A program made the translations under genes and the position numbers. Below the pieces are notes generated by a model. The model made no database searches. It saw only the letters and a list, made by a program, of their open reading frames with translations, and had not been told where the DNA came from. A DNA stretch of 64,000 nucleotides from an uncultured Endozoicomonas sp. (GTDB lineage: Bacteria; Pseudomonadota; Gammaproteobacteria; Pseudomonadales; Endozoicomonadaceae), in NCBI RefSeq assembly GCF_947495845.1, contig NZ_CANMAO010000001.1, positions 62,001 through 126,000 of the forward strand, read 5' to 3'. How positions within the stretch are numbered: the first letter of the stretch is position 1; each line of letters starts with the position of its first letter. Of the stretch, positions 53,044 to 63,666 are shown in pieces.

Positions 53044-54054
53044 TTACTGATCAAGCACCGAGACCTTGTGGCAAGAAACCTGATGGTTTTCACCTGACGT
53101 TGAATGACCCATATTGATTAACTCTGGCTTTGTTTGCGCGCATTGCTCATCTGCATAAAGGCAGCGAGTTCTGAACACGCAGCCAGAAGGCGGGTTAATA
53201 GGCGACGGAAGATCACCTTTCAGTACAACCCGCTTCTTTCTCGCTTCCGGGTCCGGCACTGGAACCGCTGAAATTAACGCCTGGGTATAAGGATGCTGTG
53301 GTGAGTTGTAGAGATCATCTTTATCCGCAATCTCCATCACATTTCCTAAATACAGAACCATGACTCGATGGCTGATATGTCGCACGATTGAAAGATCATG
53401 ACTGATAAACAACAATGACAGACCAAACTTCTTCTGCAGTTCGCCCAGCAGGTTAATGATCTGTGCCTGAATGGACACATCCAGTGCGGATACGGGTTCA
53501 TCACAGACAATCACTTTGGGTTGTAGAATCATCGCCCGGGCAATACCAATGCGCTGACACTGTCCTCCAGAAAACTCGTGAGGGTAACGGTTAATCATTC
53601 TTGGCAGCAGGCCAACGATATCCATCATTTCACGAACACGGTCTTTTACGGCATCCTTCGATAATTCCGGGTGATGGGTGACCAGCGGTTCTGCAATAAT
53701 TTCGCCAATGGTCATGCGTGGATCAAGACTGGCCAGTGGGTCCTGAAAAATGATCTGCATATCTTTACGCAGAGGGCGCATCTCTTTCACTGAGTTGCCC
53801 GTGATGTTTTGGCCCATCCAGACCACTTGTCCGTCGGTGTTGTGCAGCAGCTGCAGCACAGCTCTGCCCAGAGTGGATTTTCCACAGCCTGACTCGCCCA
53901 CGACTGCCAGTGTTTCCCCTTCATAGAGTTGAAAGCTTACGCCATCAACGGCTTTCAGGGTTTTCTTCCGTGTGAAAATAGTGCCGACATCCACAGGGAA
54001 GTGAACCTTCAGGTTATCGACGGTCAGGATGGGGGCTTTTTCAACAGTATTCAT
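53044..54054 (-). CDS. oppF: OppF-like peptide ABC transporter ATPase
   Basis: 336 residues. Walker A GESGCGKST, signature FSGGQCQRIGIARA, Walker B VIVCDEPVSALD and the C-terminal oligopeptide-family extension with clustered Cys (GCVFRTRCLYADEQC). It drives peptide import with OppD. The ATG overlaps the oppD stop by four bases; the open frame up to 54114 is within oppD. Last gene of oppABCDF. Dipeptide (DppF) specificity cannot be excluded. Confidence 0.92.
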   Translation of the reverse strand: MNTVEKAPILTVDNLKVHFPVDVGTIFTRKKTLKAVDGVSFQLYEGETLAVVGESGCGKSTLGRAVLQLLHNTDGQVVWMGQNITGNSVKEMRPLRKDMQIIFQDPLASLDPRMTIGEIIAEPLVTHHPELSKDAVKDRVREMMDIVGLLPRMINRYPHEFSGGQCQRIGIARAMILQPKVIVCDEPVSALDVSIQAQIINLLGELQKKFGLSLLFISHDLSIVRHISHRVMVLYLGNVMEIADKDDLYNSPQHPYTQALISAVPVPDPEARKKRVVLKGDLPSPINPPSGCVFRTRCLYADEQCAQTKPELINMGHSTSGENHQVSCHKVSVLDQ

Positions 54055-55067
54055 AGGGCGCCCTCTACAACATTCATCGGGTGACTGGCGGTGACCGCGC
54101 TTAGCTGATGGCACGATGCCGTACGATTCTCATCGATGTAGGTAGTCGTTGGTTGTTCCTGATGACATCGCTCTGTCGCATATTGGCAACGAGGCTGAAA
54201 GGCACAGCCTTTAGGTAAGGCCTGAAGGTTAGGAGGCTGGCCTGGGATCGCATACAAGTCTTCATTATGATTGCCATCAATCCTTGGCATGGATTTCAGT
54301 AGTCCCTGTGTATAAGGGTGCCTGGCATCAGTAAAGAGTGAGCTAACGGAGCCGGTTTCAACCACTCGGCCACCGTACATCACCATTACGTGGTCGCACA
54401 TATTGGCGATGACACCGAGGTCGTGGGTGATCATCACAATGGACATGCCCAGCTTTTCTTTCAGATCTTGAAGTAAGTCGAGAATCTGCGCCTGAATGGT
54501 TACGTCCAGAGCTGTAGTTGGTTCATCGGCAATCAACAGGTCCGGTTCGCAGAGCAGGGCGATGGCAATCATGACTCGTTGTCGCATACCGCCGGAGAAC
54601 TCGTGAGGGTACATATGCACCCGCTTGCGCGCTTCTGGAATACCGACCAGCTCCAGCATATCGATGGATTTTTCCAGGGCCGCTTTTTTGTTCATCCCCT
54701 GATGTTCAATCAGAACTTCCGTCATCTGTCGTGAGACTTTCAGATAGGGATTCAATGATGTCATTGGGTCCTGAAAAATCATGGACAGAGAAACGCCACG
54801 AACCTTGTTTAGCTGGGCTACGGGCAGTCCAAGAATGTTTTGTCCTTTGAAAATGGCCTCGCCTGTGGTTTTGCCGTTCTTTGCCAGCAAGCCCATCAGT
54901 GCCATAAATATCTGGGTTTTTCCGGACCCGGATTCCCCGACGACACCGAGGCTTTCCCCTTTTTTCAAAGAGAAGTTGATCTCGCTGGCTGCAGATACTT
55001 CGCCATCCGGCGTATCGAAACGAGTGTTGAGGTTTTTGACCTCAAGAATGATGTTGTTCTCGTTCAT
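54051..55067 (-). CDS. oppD: OppD-like peptide ABC transporter ATPase
   Basis: 338 residues: Walker [11 protein letters not shown]-loop [16 protein letters not shown], signature [12 protein letters not shown], Walker [13 protein letters not shown] and the oligo/dipeptide C-terminal cap ([15 protein letters not shown]). It pairs with OppF on the cytoplasmic face of OppBC. Separated by two bases from oppC upstream. Confidence 0.93.
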   Translation of the reverse strand: MNENNIILEVKNLNTRFDTPDGEVSAASEINFSLKKGESLGVVGESGSGKTQIFMALMGLLAKNGKTTGEAIFKGQNILGLPVAQLNKVRGVSLSMIFQDPMTSLNPYLKVSRQMTEVLIEHQGMNKKAALEKSIDMLELVGIPEARKRVHMYPHEFSGGMRQRVMIAIALLCEPDLLIADEPTTALDVTIQAQILDLLQDLKEKLGMSIVMITHDLGVIANMCDHVMVMYGGRVVETGSVSSLFTDARHPYTQGLLKSMPRIDGNHNEDLYAIPGQPPNLQALPKGCAFQPRCQYATERCHQEQPTTTYIDENRTASCHQLSAVTASHPMNVVEGAL

Positions 55068-55069
55068 AG

Positions 55070-55981
55070 TTATCGATCCTTGGGGTCCAGCGCATCACGC
55101 AGACCGTCACCAATGAAGTTGAAACAGAACAGGGTGAGAGCCAGGAAGGTGGCAGGGAATGCCAGCATCCAGGGAGCAGATTCCATTACTTTGGAGCCTT
55201 CGGAAATCAATACGCCCCAACTGGTTAACGGTTCCTGTACACCAAGACCAAGGAAGGAAAGAAAGCTTTCCGTGAGAATGACCTGAGGAATCGTCAACGT
55301 CATATAGACGATCACCGGTCCAAGAATATTGGGAATGATATGGCGGAAGATAATCTTCGTAGTGGATACACCACTGGCATGAGCCGCCTCAACAAACTCT
55401 TTTTTCTTAACCGCCAGTGTCTGACCGCGTACGATTCGCGCCATGGTTAACCACTCAACGGCACCGAGTGCGACAAAGATCAGATAAATGTTCCGGCCAA
55501 AAATCACCATCAGGATAATGACGAAAAACATAAATGGCAGTGAATAAAGGATGTCCACAAAGCGCATCATGAGGTTGTCGACACGCCCACCCATATAACC
55601 GGCGACAGCACCATAAACGACACCGATCACCAGCGACACCGTGGTCGCCACAAGGCCAACCATTAACGACACTCTGGCGCCATAAAGCGTACGGACGAAC
55701 AGGTCTCGGCCATTTTCATCGGTACCAAACCAGAAGCCTTCTGCAAAGTTTGGCGGCACTTGAATAAAGTCCCAGTAGACTTCATCAAAAGGATGGGCTG
55801 AGAGCCAGGGCGCTAAGATCGCCATTAAAGTAATGATGGATAGAATCACCATCGAAACGACAGCTGCCTTGTTTCGCATTAAGCGAATACGGGCATCCTG
55901 CCAGAGAGAGCGGCCTGCAACTTCTGCAGAGTCATCATTAAAAGACGCCAGCTTGTCGTTCATGTTCAATGCATTGCTCAT
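55070..55981 (-). CDS. oppC: OppC-like peptide ABC transporter permease
   Basis: 303 residues with an N-terminal cytoplasmic tail, a first membrane helix (VVSMVILSIITLMAILAPW) and a BPD_transp domain with the EAA-type loop (EAAHASGVSTTKIIFRHIIP). It forms the channel with OppB. Overlaps oppB by four bases. Confidence 0.93.
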   Translation of the reverse strand: MSNALNMNDKLASFNDDSAEVAGRSLWQDARIRLMRNKAAVVSMVILSIITLMAILAPWLSAHPFDEVYWDFIQVPPNFAEGFWFGTDENGRDLFVRTLYGARVSLMVGLVATTVSLVIGVVYGAVAGYMGGRVDNLMMRFVDILYSLPFMFFVIILMVIFGRNIYLIFVALGAVEWLTMARIVRGQTLAVKKKEFVEAAHASGVSTTKIIFRHIIPNILGPVIVYMTLTIPQVILTESFLSFLGLGVQEPLTSWGVLISEGSKVMESAPWMLAFPATFLALTLFCFNFIGDGLRDALDPKDR

Positions 55982-56904
55982 GCGCCAACCCTCAGTTTCG
56001 GATCCAGGAAGCTGTAAATCACGTCCACGATCAGGTTCATCATGAGAATCAAGGTTGCGTAGAAAATCACCACACCCATGACCAGAGGGTAATCACGGTT
56101 CAGCGCAGCATTTACAAAATAACGACCAACGCCGGGTATATCGTAAATGGATTCAATCACCACAGAGCCGGTAGTCACGGCAGCCACCGCCGGGCCTAAA
56201 TAAGAGACAACCGGCAACAAAGCACCTTTGATACCATGACGCACCACCACCAATCTTTCACGAATGCCTTTGGCTCTGGCGGTTCGGATGTAGTTGGAAT
56301 GCAGAACCTCAATCATCGAGCCTCTTGTCAGTCGGGCGATGTAGGCGATTTGCGGCAATGCCAGAGAGATCACGGGCAGTACAAGATTTCTGGCGGCGCC
56401 ATCACCCCAGCCAGCGACGGGCAGCCAGGCGAGATAGACACCAAACACCAAGGAAAGAATGGGGGCTGCAACAAAGTTTGGAATGGCAATGCCTGTCATG
56501 GCAACGCCCATAATCGCGTAATCGGTTTTCTGGTTTTGATAGAGTGCTGCCAGCGTTCCCAGCCCAATGCCAATAAACGTCGCGAGCAGGATGGAAAGGC
56601 CACCGATTTGAAAACTGGCAGGCAAGCCGGAAAGAATCAGTTCAGTAACTGAAAAATCCCTGAATTTGTAAGAGGGCCCAAAATCAAACTGGAGGAGTTT
56701 GCTGATGTAGATGAAATACTGCTCGTAGACCGGTTTATCCAGATCATAGGCTTTGAGAATATTGGCTTCAATTTCCGGCGGCAGCTGTCGTTCCTGATCG
56801 AACGGGCCCCCGGGTGCAATGCGCATCATGAAAAATGCGATTGTAATGATGATAAACAGCGTCGGAATCGCCGTTAGCAATCGCTTGAGTATGTAGGAGA
56901 ACAT
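55978..56904 (-). CDS. oppB: OppB-like peptide ABC transporter permease
   Basis: 308 residues, typical MFSYILKRLLTAIPTLFIII start, six membrane helices and EAA loop (TARAKGIRERLVVVRHGIK). ATG 56904 is the family start; the open frame to 56997 encodes a polar, unlikely extension. About 115 bp downstream of oppA, the usual order. Confidence 0.93.
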   Translation of the reverse strand: MFSYILKRLLTAIPTLFIIITIAFFMMRIAPGGPFDQERQLPPEIEANILKAYDLDKPVYEQYFIYISKLLQFDFGPSYKFRDFSVTELILSGLPASFQIGGLSILLATFIGIGLGTLAALYQNQKTDYAIMGVAMTGIAIPNFVAAPILSLVFGVYLAWLPVAGWGDGAARNLVLPVISLALPQIAYIARLTRGSMIEVLHSNYIRTARAKGIRERLVVVRHGIKGALLPVVSYLGPAVAAVTTGSVVIESIYDIPGVGRYFVNAALNRDYPLVMGVVIFYATLILMMNLIVDVIYSFLDPKLRVGA

Positions 56905-57019
56905 GGAACTATTCGCTCTTTCCTTTTGAGATCCCTCTTCATTATATGTTTCATGGCCATCCGTGGCGCACGACAGCTTTGAGCTAGCTCCTGCCATCAG
57001 GCAGGAGACTGTCCAGTCA

Positions 57020-58630
57020 TTATTTCACTGAGAGATAACGCGCCCGATGGATATCAGAAGCATTATCAACCCAGCCTACAACTTTTGGATTTACCAGATT
57101 CTTGGAAACATAATGGTAAATGGGGATGTTAGGCACTTCGGTAAGCGCAATAACTTCAGCCTGTCGCATGTACTCGTTACGTTTAACTGGGTCGGCTTCC
57201 AGTTCTGCTTTTCTCATGAGTTCGTTGTACTGATCATCATTGAAGTTTGCGTAGTTCTGGGAAGTATTGCGACTTTCCATCAAACTCAGGAAGTTCTGTG
57301 GGTCGTTATAGTCAGCAATCCAGCCAGCACGAGCTGCTTGGAAATCTCTGACTTTCAGGTTGTCGTAATGAACTTTCACCTCAGTGTTGAAGAGTTCGGT
57401 TTTCACACCCAGAGCCTTTTTCCACATGGCAGCAACAGCAATGGCCACTTTCTTATGGTTTTCTGATGTGTTGTAGCTTAGTTTGATGGTTGGCGCATTG
57501 GATTTATCGTAGCCAGCTGCAGCCATCAGCTTCTGGGCTTCAGCAACACGCTCTTTCTGAGTCATGTTTTTCCAGCTTACTTCTGGCGATGAACCATAAT
57601 CTCCGGTGCCAGGAGGTACAAAGCTGTAGGCTGCAATTTCACCCGTCTTTAATACTTTCTCTGTCAATATTTTTCGGTCAATGGTCATGGCCAATGCTTC
57701 TCGAACCCTAATATCTTTCAGTACTTCGTCATCCAGGTTCAGGGGGTAGTAATAGACACCAAGGTACGGAGCGATGCGTACATAGTCAGGCATGTTTTTC
57801 TCAAGCCACTTCAAGTCTGAAGAGGCGAAGTCTGTCTGTATATCAACTTCACCAGCACGTACACGCTTCAATACTGCAGAACGATCTTCCTGAGGGTAGA
57901 AGACAAGCTCGTCCAGAGATACATTTTCAGCGTCATAGAATCTCGGGTTTTTTTCCAGACGAATCTGTGCATTTGGAGTCCATTCGCTGAGGGTAAATGC
58001 GCCATTGCTGACCATATTGCCATCTTTAGCCCAGTTTTTGCCCAACTCTTCAATTTTGTGGGCTGGAACAGGGTAAGCGGTGTAATGAGAAAGCTGGGCA
58101 ATAAAGTAAGGAGCAGGGCCAGAGAGAGTTATTTCCAGTGTTTTTTCATCAATAGCTTCTACAGCGAGAGCGTCAGCGCCAGCTTTGCCGGTATTATATT
58201 GTTCGGCGCCTTTAATGGTATACAGAAGTGATGCGTAACCGGCTGCAGTTTCTGGTTTCAAAATGCGCTGGAGTGCAAGTTTGAAATCCTGTGCGGTCAC
58301 AGGTTTTCCGTCAGACCAAGTATGATCTCTAAGGGAGAAAGTATATACCAGTCCATCGTCTGATACTGTCCAGCTTTTTGCTGCACCGGGAATAATTGAT
58401 CCATCAGCAGCTTCAGTGGTTAGCCCCAGAAACAGGTTCCCAACAATGCCACTTTCCCATGTACCTGAAACAAAGTGAGGGTCAAGTGATGCTGGTTCGC
58501 CCATGTTACCTATTCGGAGTGTGCCGGCAGCATAGGCATCATTGTCGGCGGTTGTGAGCATAGCTCCGGAGAAGGCTACAGAAATGGCCAATAGACTGGC
58601 TTTTAGATTTTTAAAGTGCTTGATTTTCAC
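57020..58630 (-). CDS. oppA: OppA-like oligopeptide-binding protein, GTG start
   Basis: 536 residues, SBP family 5. A signal peptide (LLAISVAFSGAMLTTADNDAYA-AG) is followed by LRIGNMGEPASLDPHFVSGT and standard lobes; the end matches OppA (NPKVVGWVDNASDIHRARYL). It binds peptides in the periplasm for OppBCDF. GTG 58630 has GAGGAAG eight bases upstream and gives the signal peptide directly; the frame runs open to 58876 but that part is unlike any signal sequence. Confidence 0.92.
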   Translation of the reverse strand: MKIKHFKNLKASLLAISVAFSGAMLTTADNDAYAAGTLRIGNMGEPASLDPHFVSGTWESGIVGNLFLGLTTEAADGSIIPGAAKSWTVSDDGLVYTFSLRDHTWSDGKPVTAQDFKLALQRILKPETAAGYASLLYTIKGAEQYNTGKAGADALAVEAIDEKTLEITLSGPAPYFIAQLSHYTAYPVPAHKIEELGKNWAKDGNMVSNGAFTLSEWTPNAQIRLEKNPRFYDAENVSLDELVFYPQEDRSAVLKRVRAGEVDIQTDFASSDLKWLEKNMPDYVRIAPYLGVYYYPLNLDDEVLKDIRVREALAMTIDRKILTEKVLKTGEIAAYSFVPPGTGDYGSSPEVSWKNMTQKERVAEAQKLMAAAGYDKSNAPTIKLSYNTSENHKKVAIAVAAMWKKALGVKTELFNTEVKVHYDNLKVRDFQAARAGWIADYNDPQNFLSLMESRNTSQNYANFNDDQYNELMRKAELEADPVKRNEYMRQAEVIALTEVPNIPIYHYVSKNLVNPKVVGWVDNASDIHRARYLSVK

Positions 58631-58852
58631 AGTCGTCACTTCCTCTTTTTTATGGTCTTCTTCTGTTATAAGGACTGTCAAACTACTCAAGTGTAGATGG
58701 TATCCGTACCCGACATCGTAGTTTTTATTAGAAGCAAAGCATCGCTGGATAGGCGAACGTGGGCTTATAAAACCAGATTTAAATTTTTTATGCAAACGTG
58801 TGTTTGAAGCCTCTGGTATGCACAAAGCAGGCCAGTGGATTAAAAAAAGAAC

Positions 58853-58886
58853 GATGAGCACGCAGCAAAATGTCAATAGATTCTAG
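58853..58886. repeat. Degenerate arm of the fold-back family at 32.8 kb
   Basis: GATGAGCACGCAGCAAAATG and the following bases align to the right arm of the 32743-32930 element (GCTGAGCACGCAACGAAACG) with several transitions. A lone remnant abutting a different fold-back element. Confidence 0.5.
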
Positions 58887-59097
58887 GAGGCTGACCGAGA
58901 ATAGGTTGCCCTACGCGGCAACTGCTCCTGCGTTGCTCTAGCTCCTGCATCCATGCAGTCGTGCGGTGGTAGTAAATTGGCCTAAAAAATCTGTTTTGTT
59001 CAGCAAATAGCACCACTATTCACTTCACAAAACAGATTTTTTATCCTCAATTTTCTACCATCCTCGCTACGGGCGCTATTCTCGGTCAGCCTCCTAG
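58883..59097. repeat. 215-bp fold-back element in the opp/liv gap
   Basis: Ends are perfect 22-bp inverted repeats (58883-58904 and 59076-59097; core GGAGGCTGACCGAGAATAG). An inner perfect 16-bp pair lies at 58984-58999 and 59027-59042 (AAAAAATCTGTTTTGT). No open frame. It occupies the 700-bp divergent gap between oppA and livH; outside it I see only AT-rich promoter-like sequence. Confidence 0.85.
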
Positions 59098-59332
59098 TGA
59101 TAAACTTTTTACTTTCGAAATCTTTAGCTTTTATTTAGGATGGTGTCACATTTTGCAGGGAATTTTACTTTCCTGATGTTGGCTTATATACCCAAAGGAT
59201 TTCAAGTTGCTATGCAGCCAATATAATAGCAGCTTGAAAGGCGACGGGTATAGGACAGTGATTGTTTATTAGCCAAGGGTGAAATAACCCGAAAAAACCA
59301 ACTAAAAGAATAAACATAATAAGGTGTACATT

Positions 59333-60259
59333 ATGGGGGAAGCTGGGTTTTATTTTATACAGCAGTTGCTGAACGGGCTGACTGTAGGCAGTACATATGC
59401 CCTCATCGCCATAGGCTATACAATGGTCTATGGCATCATTGGAATGATCAACTTCGCACACGGCGAAATTTATATGATTGGCAGTTACGTTGCCTTCGCC
59501 GTGTTGGCTGCTCTTGCCTTGATGGGCATTGATAGTGTCACCCTGATGCTGTCTGCCGCTTTTATCATCAGTATTATTATTACCAGTACCTATGGCTTTG
59601 CCATAGAGCGGGTAGCTTATCGACCATTGCGCAACAGTAATCGTCTGATAGCGCTGATCTCTGCAATTGGTATGTCTATTTTCCTCCAAAACTATGTGCG
59701 TATTGCCCAAGGTTCTCGGGATATCGCCATGCCGAGCCTGATTACCGGTGGATGGAGTTTTGGGCCGGAAGACGGATTCAATATTACGTTGTCGTATATG
59801 CAGGTGGTGATCTTCATTATTACTTTCATCACCATGACATTGCTTACCTTGTTTATTTCCCGCTCCCGCATGGGCAGAGCGTGCCGCGCCTGTGCTGAAG
59901 ATTTGGGAATGACTCGTCTTCTGGGCATTAATACCAATCAGGTAATTTCTCTGACCTTTGTCATTGGTGCTGCACTAGCCGCCGTTGCGGGTGTTCTACT
60001 TGGTCTCTATTACGGTGTGATCAATCCCTATATTGGTTTTCTGGCTGGGCTAAAAGCCTTTACCGCAGCGGTGCTTGGCGGCATCGGAAGTATTCCTGGT
60101 GCAGTGTTGGGTGGATTAATTCTTGGTGTGACTGAAGCATTCACAGCTGGCTATTTCAGTACGGAATATAAGGATGTTGTCGCCTTTAGTCTTCTGGTGC
60201 TGATTCTTCTGTTCCGCCCGACAGGTATTCTGGGTAAGCCGGAGGTAGAAAAAGTATGA
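59333..60259 (+). CDS. livH: LivH-like branched-chain amino-acid ABC permease
   Basis: 308 residues, about eight membrane helices, family start [20 protein letters not shown], then [20 protein letters not shown], and the loop [18 protein letters not shown] 59333 with AAGG eight bases upstream is preferred over GTG 59324. First gene of livHMGF; no periplasmic binding protein gene (LivJ/K) is adjacent. Confidence 0.93.
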   Translation: MGEAGFYFIQQLLNGLTVGSTYALIAIGYTMVYGIIGMINFAHGEIYMIGSYVAFAVLAALALMGIDSVTLMLSAAFIISIIITSTYGFAIERVAYRPLRNSNRLIALISAIGMSIFLQNYVRIAQGSRDIAMPSLITGGWSFGPEDGFNITLSYMQVVIFIITFITMTLLTLFISRSRMGRACRACAEDLGMTRLLGINTNQVISLTFVIGAALAAVAGVLLGLYYGVINPYIGFLAGLKAFTAAVLGGIGSIPGAVLGGLILGVTEAFTAGYFSTEYKDVVAFSLLVLILLFRPTGILGKPEVEKV

Positions 60260-61587
60260 ATAACTATAACGCTACATCCGGTTTGCGGTGGTTCCCGGCA
60301 TTTATGGCAGCTGGCGTCCTTTTGTTACTGGCCGTGTTGATGTTGGGTGTTCAGCTCACAACAGAAAATACACAGTTGGTGGTTGATTTTGCAGCCAGTG
60401 AACGCTGGGCATGGATTGTGTCTGGTGCGGTTTTTGTTTTTCTGGTGCAGCTCTTTCGTGATCCTTTAACGGCTTTATGGAGTGGCGTTAAGGGTCATAA
60501 CGCGATTCCAAAAATCAGTGTTCCCTCATTGGACGACAATAAGCCACTGAAACGCTTGCTGATCAGTTTTGCCATTGCGGGTTTGCTGATCTGGCCGTTT
60601 TTTGTTTCTCGCGGTGCTGTGGATCTGGCAACACTGGCATTGATTTATGTGATGCTGGGTCTGGGGCTGAACGTCGTTGTTGGTTTGGCAGGGCTGCTTG
60701 ATCTTGGCTACGTTGGTTTCTACGCCGTTGGTGCCTACAGTTATGCATTGCTGAATCAGTATTTTGGTCTGGATTTCTGGAGTTGTTTGCTGATTGGCGG
60801 TGCAATGGCAGCACTGTTTGGCTTTATTCTTGGCTTTCCAGTGTTAAGGCTTCGGGGGGATTATCTCGCCATTGTCACCTTGGGCTTTGGTGAGATTATA
60901 CGAATACTGTTGAATAACTGGACGGCGATTACCGGTGGCCCTAACGGCATTAGTCAGATTCCAAAACCTACTTTATTTGGTTTGGAGTTTACTCGCAGGG
61001 CAAAAGAAGAAGGCAATGTGCCTTTCCATGAATTCTTTGGTATCGATTACAGCAGTGGCTATAAGGTCATCTTTTTGTACATTCTGGCGGTGTTACTGGT
61101 TCTGGTAACACTGTACGTGATCAATCGCCTGCTCAGAATGCCCATTGGTCGTGCCTGGGAAGCGCTCCGTGAAGATGATATTGCCTGTCGTTCTCTCGGC
61201 TTGAATCCAACAGCTATCAAACTTTCTGCCTTTACCATTGGTGCTGCTTTTGCCGGTTTTGCCGGCACCTTCTTTGCTGCACGACAAGGGTTTATTAGCC
61301 CAGAGTCGTTCACCTTTATTGAGTCTGCCATCATTCTCGCCATTGTGGTGTTGGGTGGTATGGGCTCGCAGATGGGTGTGATTTTGGCAGCGGTGATTAT
61401 GACCGTGCTGCCAGAATTTGCCCGGGAATTTCAGGAGTATCGGATGCTGATGTTTGGCTTGATGATGGTGCTGATGATGATCTGGCGTCCGGAAGGGTTG
61501 ATGCCAATGAAACGCCCACATTTAAGCCTGAATGAAGATCAGGAAGACGAATCAGCCAGCGGTCAGCCAGCGGCTGGCAGCGTGTAA
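60256..61587 (+). CDS. livM: LivM-like branched-chain amino-acid ABC permease
   Basis: 443 residues. An N-terminal region with extra helices, as in LivM, is followed by the conserved core ([59 protein letters not shown]). Partner of LivH. ATG overlaps the livH stop by four bases. A polar C-terminal tail ends the protein. Confidence 0.93.
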   Translation: MNNYNATSGLRWFPAFMAAGVLLLLAVLMLGVQLTTENTQLVVDFAASERWAWIVSGAVFVFLVQLFRDPLTALWSGVKGHNAIPKISVPSLDDNKPLKRLLISFAIAGLLIWPFFVSRGAVDLATLALIYVMLGLGLNVVVGLAGLLDLGYVGFYAVGAYSYALLNQYFGLDFWSCLLIGGAMAALFGFILGFPVLRLRGDYLAIVTLGFGEIIRILLNNWTAITGGPNGISQIPKPTLFGLEFTRRAKEEGNVPFHEFFGIDYSSGYKVIFLYILAVLLVLVTLYVINRLLRMPIGRAWEALREDDIACRSLGLNPTAIKLSAFTIGAAFAGFAGTFFAARQGFISPESFTFIESAIILAIVVLGGMGSQMGVILAAVIMTVLPEFAREFQEYRMLMFGLMMVLMMIWRPEGLMPMKRPHLSLNEDQEDESASGQPAAGSV

Positions 61588-61604
61588 TTGGGAGGAGTTG
61601 TAAG

Positions 61605-62369
61605 ATGAGTCAATGTTTGCTTGAAGCATCGGATCTCAGTATGCGCTTTGGTGGTCTGCTGGCAGTGGATCAAATGGCGCTGAATATCCGCACGGGTGAA
61701 ATTGTTTCCATGATTGGCCCAAATGGTGCCGGAAAAACGACAGTGTTTAACTGTTTGACCGGTTTCTATCAGCCAACCGGTGGCAAAATTCTTTTTAAAG
61801 GGCAGGCCGTCGAAAAACTGCCCGGTTTCAAAATTGCCCGCCTGGGTGTGGTGAGAACGTTTCAGAATGTTCGTCTGTTCAAGGCGATGACCGTTTTGGA
61901 AAACCTGCTAGTGGCACAACATCGTCACTTGAATACCGGGTTATTAGCCGGCCTGTTTAAAACACCGTCTTTTAGGAAAAGTGAAAAAGCGGCCACAGAA
62001 CGTGCAGCGTTCTGGCTGGATAAGGTTGGGCTGACGGAGTTTGCCAACCGTGAGGCTGGAAACCTTGCCTATGGGCAGCAGCGCCGGTTGGAAATTGCCC
62101 GTTGTATGGTGACTGATCCGGAGCTTTTGATGTTGGATGAACCTGCCGCAGGTTTGAACCCCAATGAAACCAGTGAACTGGATGAGTTGATTTCCGATTT
62201 GAGAAAGTCCCACGGCGTATCGGTTCTATTGATCGAGCATGATATGAAACTGGTGATGGACATCTCTGATCGTATATATGTGATTAATCAGGGGCGTCCT
62301 CTGGCTTCCGGTACACCGGAAGAGGTTCGCAATAACCCTGAAGTGATTAAAGCCTATCTTGGCGAATAG
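61605..62369 (+). CDS. livG: LivG-like ABC ATPase
   Basis: 254 residues: Walker A GPNGAGKTT, LAYGQQRRLEIARCM signature, Walker B LLMLDEPAAGLNP, and the LivG-type R-T-F-Q-N-V-R-L-F Q-loop region. Preceded by GGGAGGAG. Works with LivF under LivHM. Confidence 0.95.
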   Translation: MSQCLLEASDLSMRFGGLLAVDQMALNIRTGEIVSMIGPNGAGKTTVFNCLTGFYQPTGGKILFKGQAVEKLPGFKIARLGVVRTFQNVRLFKAMTVLENLLVAQHRHLNTGLLAGLFKTPSFRKSEKAATERAAFWLDKVGLTEFANREAGNLAYGQQRRLEIARCMVTDPELLMLDEPAAGLNPNETSELDELISDLRKSHGVSVLLIEHDMKLVMDISDRIYVINQGRPLASGTPEEVRNNPEVIKAYLGE

Positions 62370-62382
62370 TGGGAGAGGACGT

Positions 62383-63102
62383 ATGAGCAACCAGAATTCA
62401 CTATTAAGCCTTGAGAATATCTCTACCTTTTATGGTCAGGTACAGGCGCTGGATTCCGTTAGCGTTGAGATCAATGCGGGTGAAATTGTCACTCTGATTG
62501 GTGCCAACGGTGCGGGTAAAACCTCATTGCTGATGACGTTGTGTGGTGATCCAAGAGCCAGCAGTGGTCGAATCTTTTACGAAGGTCGTGAGATCACTCG
62601 GGACGATACGGCGGATATCATGCGTAAGGGGATTGCGCTGGTACCGGAAGGGCGTCGTGTGTTTTCACGACTGACCGTGGAAGAAAACCTGAGCATGGGT
62701 GGGTTCTTCACGAACGAAAAGGATTACGAAAAAATCTATCAGCATGTACTTGAGCTATTTCCACGCTTGGAAGAACGACTTAACCAGCGGGCCGGTACGA
62801 TGTCTGGTGGTGAACAGCAAATGTTGGCCATTGCCCGGGCGTTGATGAGTAAACCTAAACTGCTGTTGTTGGATGAACCATCCCTTGGGCTTGCCCCGAT
62901 TATTATTCAGCAGATTTTTGACATTATTGCCAAGCTGCGGGATGAAGGCATGACGATCTTTCTAGTAGAGCAGAATGCCAATCAGGCTCTGAAACTGGCG
63001 GATCGTGGTTATGTTCTGGAGAATGGCAAAATTGTGCTGCAGGACACTGGGCAAGCGTTGTTGGTTAATGAGTCTGTCCGGGAGGCTTATCTTGGAGGGT
63101 AA
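62383..63102 (+). CDS. livF: LivF-like ABC ATPase
   Basis: 239 residues: Walker A GANGAGKTS, signature MSGGEQQMLAIARAL, Walker B LLLLDEPSLGLAP, and the LivF end REAYLGG. ATG 62383 follows GGGAGAGGAC; the frame overlaps upstream into livG but that start has no site. Last gene of the operon. Confidence 0.95.
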   Translation: MSNQNSLLSLENISTFYGQVQALDSVSVEINAGEIVTLIGANGAGKTSLLMTLCGDPRASSGRIFYEGREITRDDTADIMRKGIALVPEGRRVFSRLTVEENLSMGGFFTNEKDYEKIYQHVLELFPRLEERLNQRAGTMSGGEQQMLAIARALMSKPKLLLLDEPSLGLAPIIIQQIFDIIAKLRDEGMTIFLVEQNANQALKLADRGYVLENGKIVLQDTGQALLVNESVREAYLGG

Positions 63103-63344
63103 GCTTCTTTCATTTCTAAGGATCTCTCCTTTAACCAGTAGTGGACTATTTAAGAGGAGATTCATCTTTTAAAACGAGGCTGATTTTTATTAGCCTTGGG
63201 AGGTGTATAGACCGGCAAAAAAATGTCTTGTTAGCTATCTGTCTGATTTTCAATAGATTATTGGCTATTACGACAAAAGTTGTACCGATACCTCAAACCT
63301 CAGAGCTATAATTTCTGTAAGTTGTATCAGTACAGGAAAGCAGT

Positions 63345-63452
63345 ATGAAGTCTGAATACGATAAATTAAGTCGAATGGAAGTAGTTATGCTGGCTGGCTC
63401 CTTGAGCGTTCTTGCCAGTACACTGATGGCACTGGGTGCACTTGTCCAATAG
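63345..63452 (+). CDS. Small membrane protein, 35 residues
   Basis: The frame encodes a charged start (MKSEYDKLSRMEV) and one hydrophobic segment (VMLAGSLSVLASTLMALGAL). AGGAAAG lies about six bases before the ATG, a good ribosome site. It sits alone between livF and cysD. I recognise no family; single-span small proteins of this kind are often regulatory. Could be a chance frame. Confidence 0.45.
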   Translation: MKSEYDKLSRMEVVMLAGSLSVLASTLMALGALVQ

Positions 63453-63666
63453 TTTGTCAGCTTCTTTTAGAAAAGCCCTTCCCATTGATGTTTTGTCAAA
63501 AAAGGGCTCGTTTCTACCTCTCCTCAAGTGTGGCAATGGCTGCAGCATCGACCTCGCCAAGCGCTATATTCATATATGTAAACGATCTAGCTGTTGAATT
63601 TATTATTCTTTTTACGCTGATAGTATTCTAACTAGAGAACAATAATTTCGCTTTGGGTTGCCATGC

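Noticed and set aside
59210-59710. 166-residue minus-strand frame over livH
   Set aside because: Composition is unlike a real protein and it covers conserved livH sequence.
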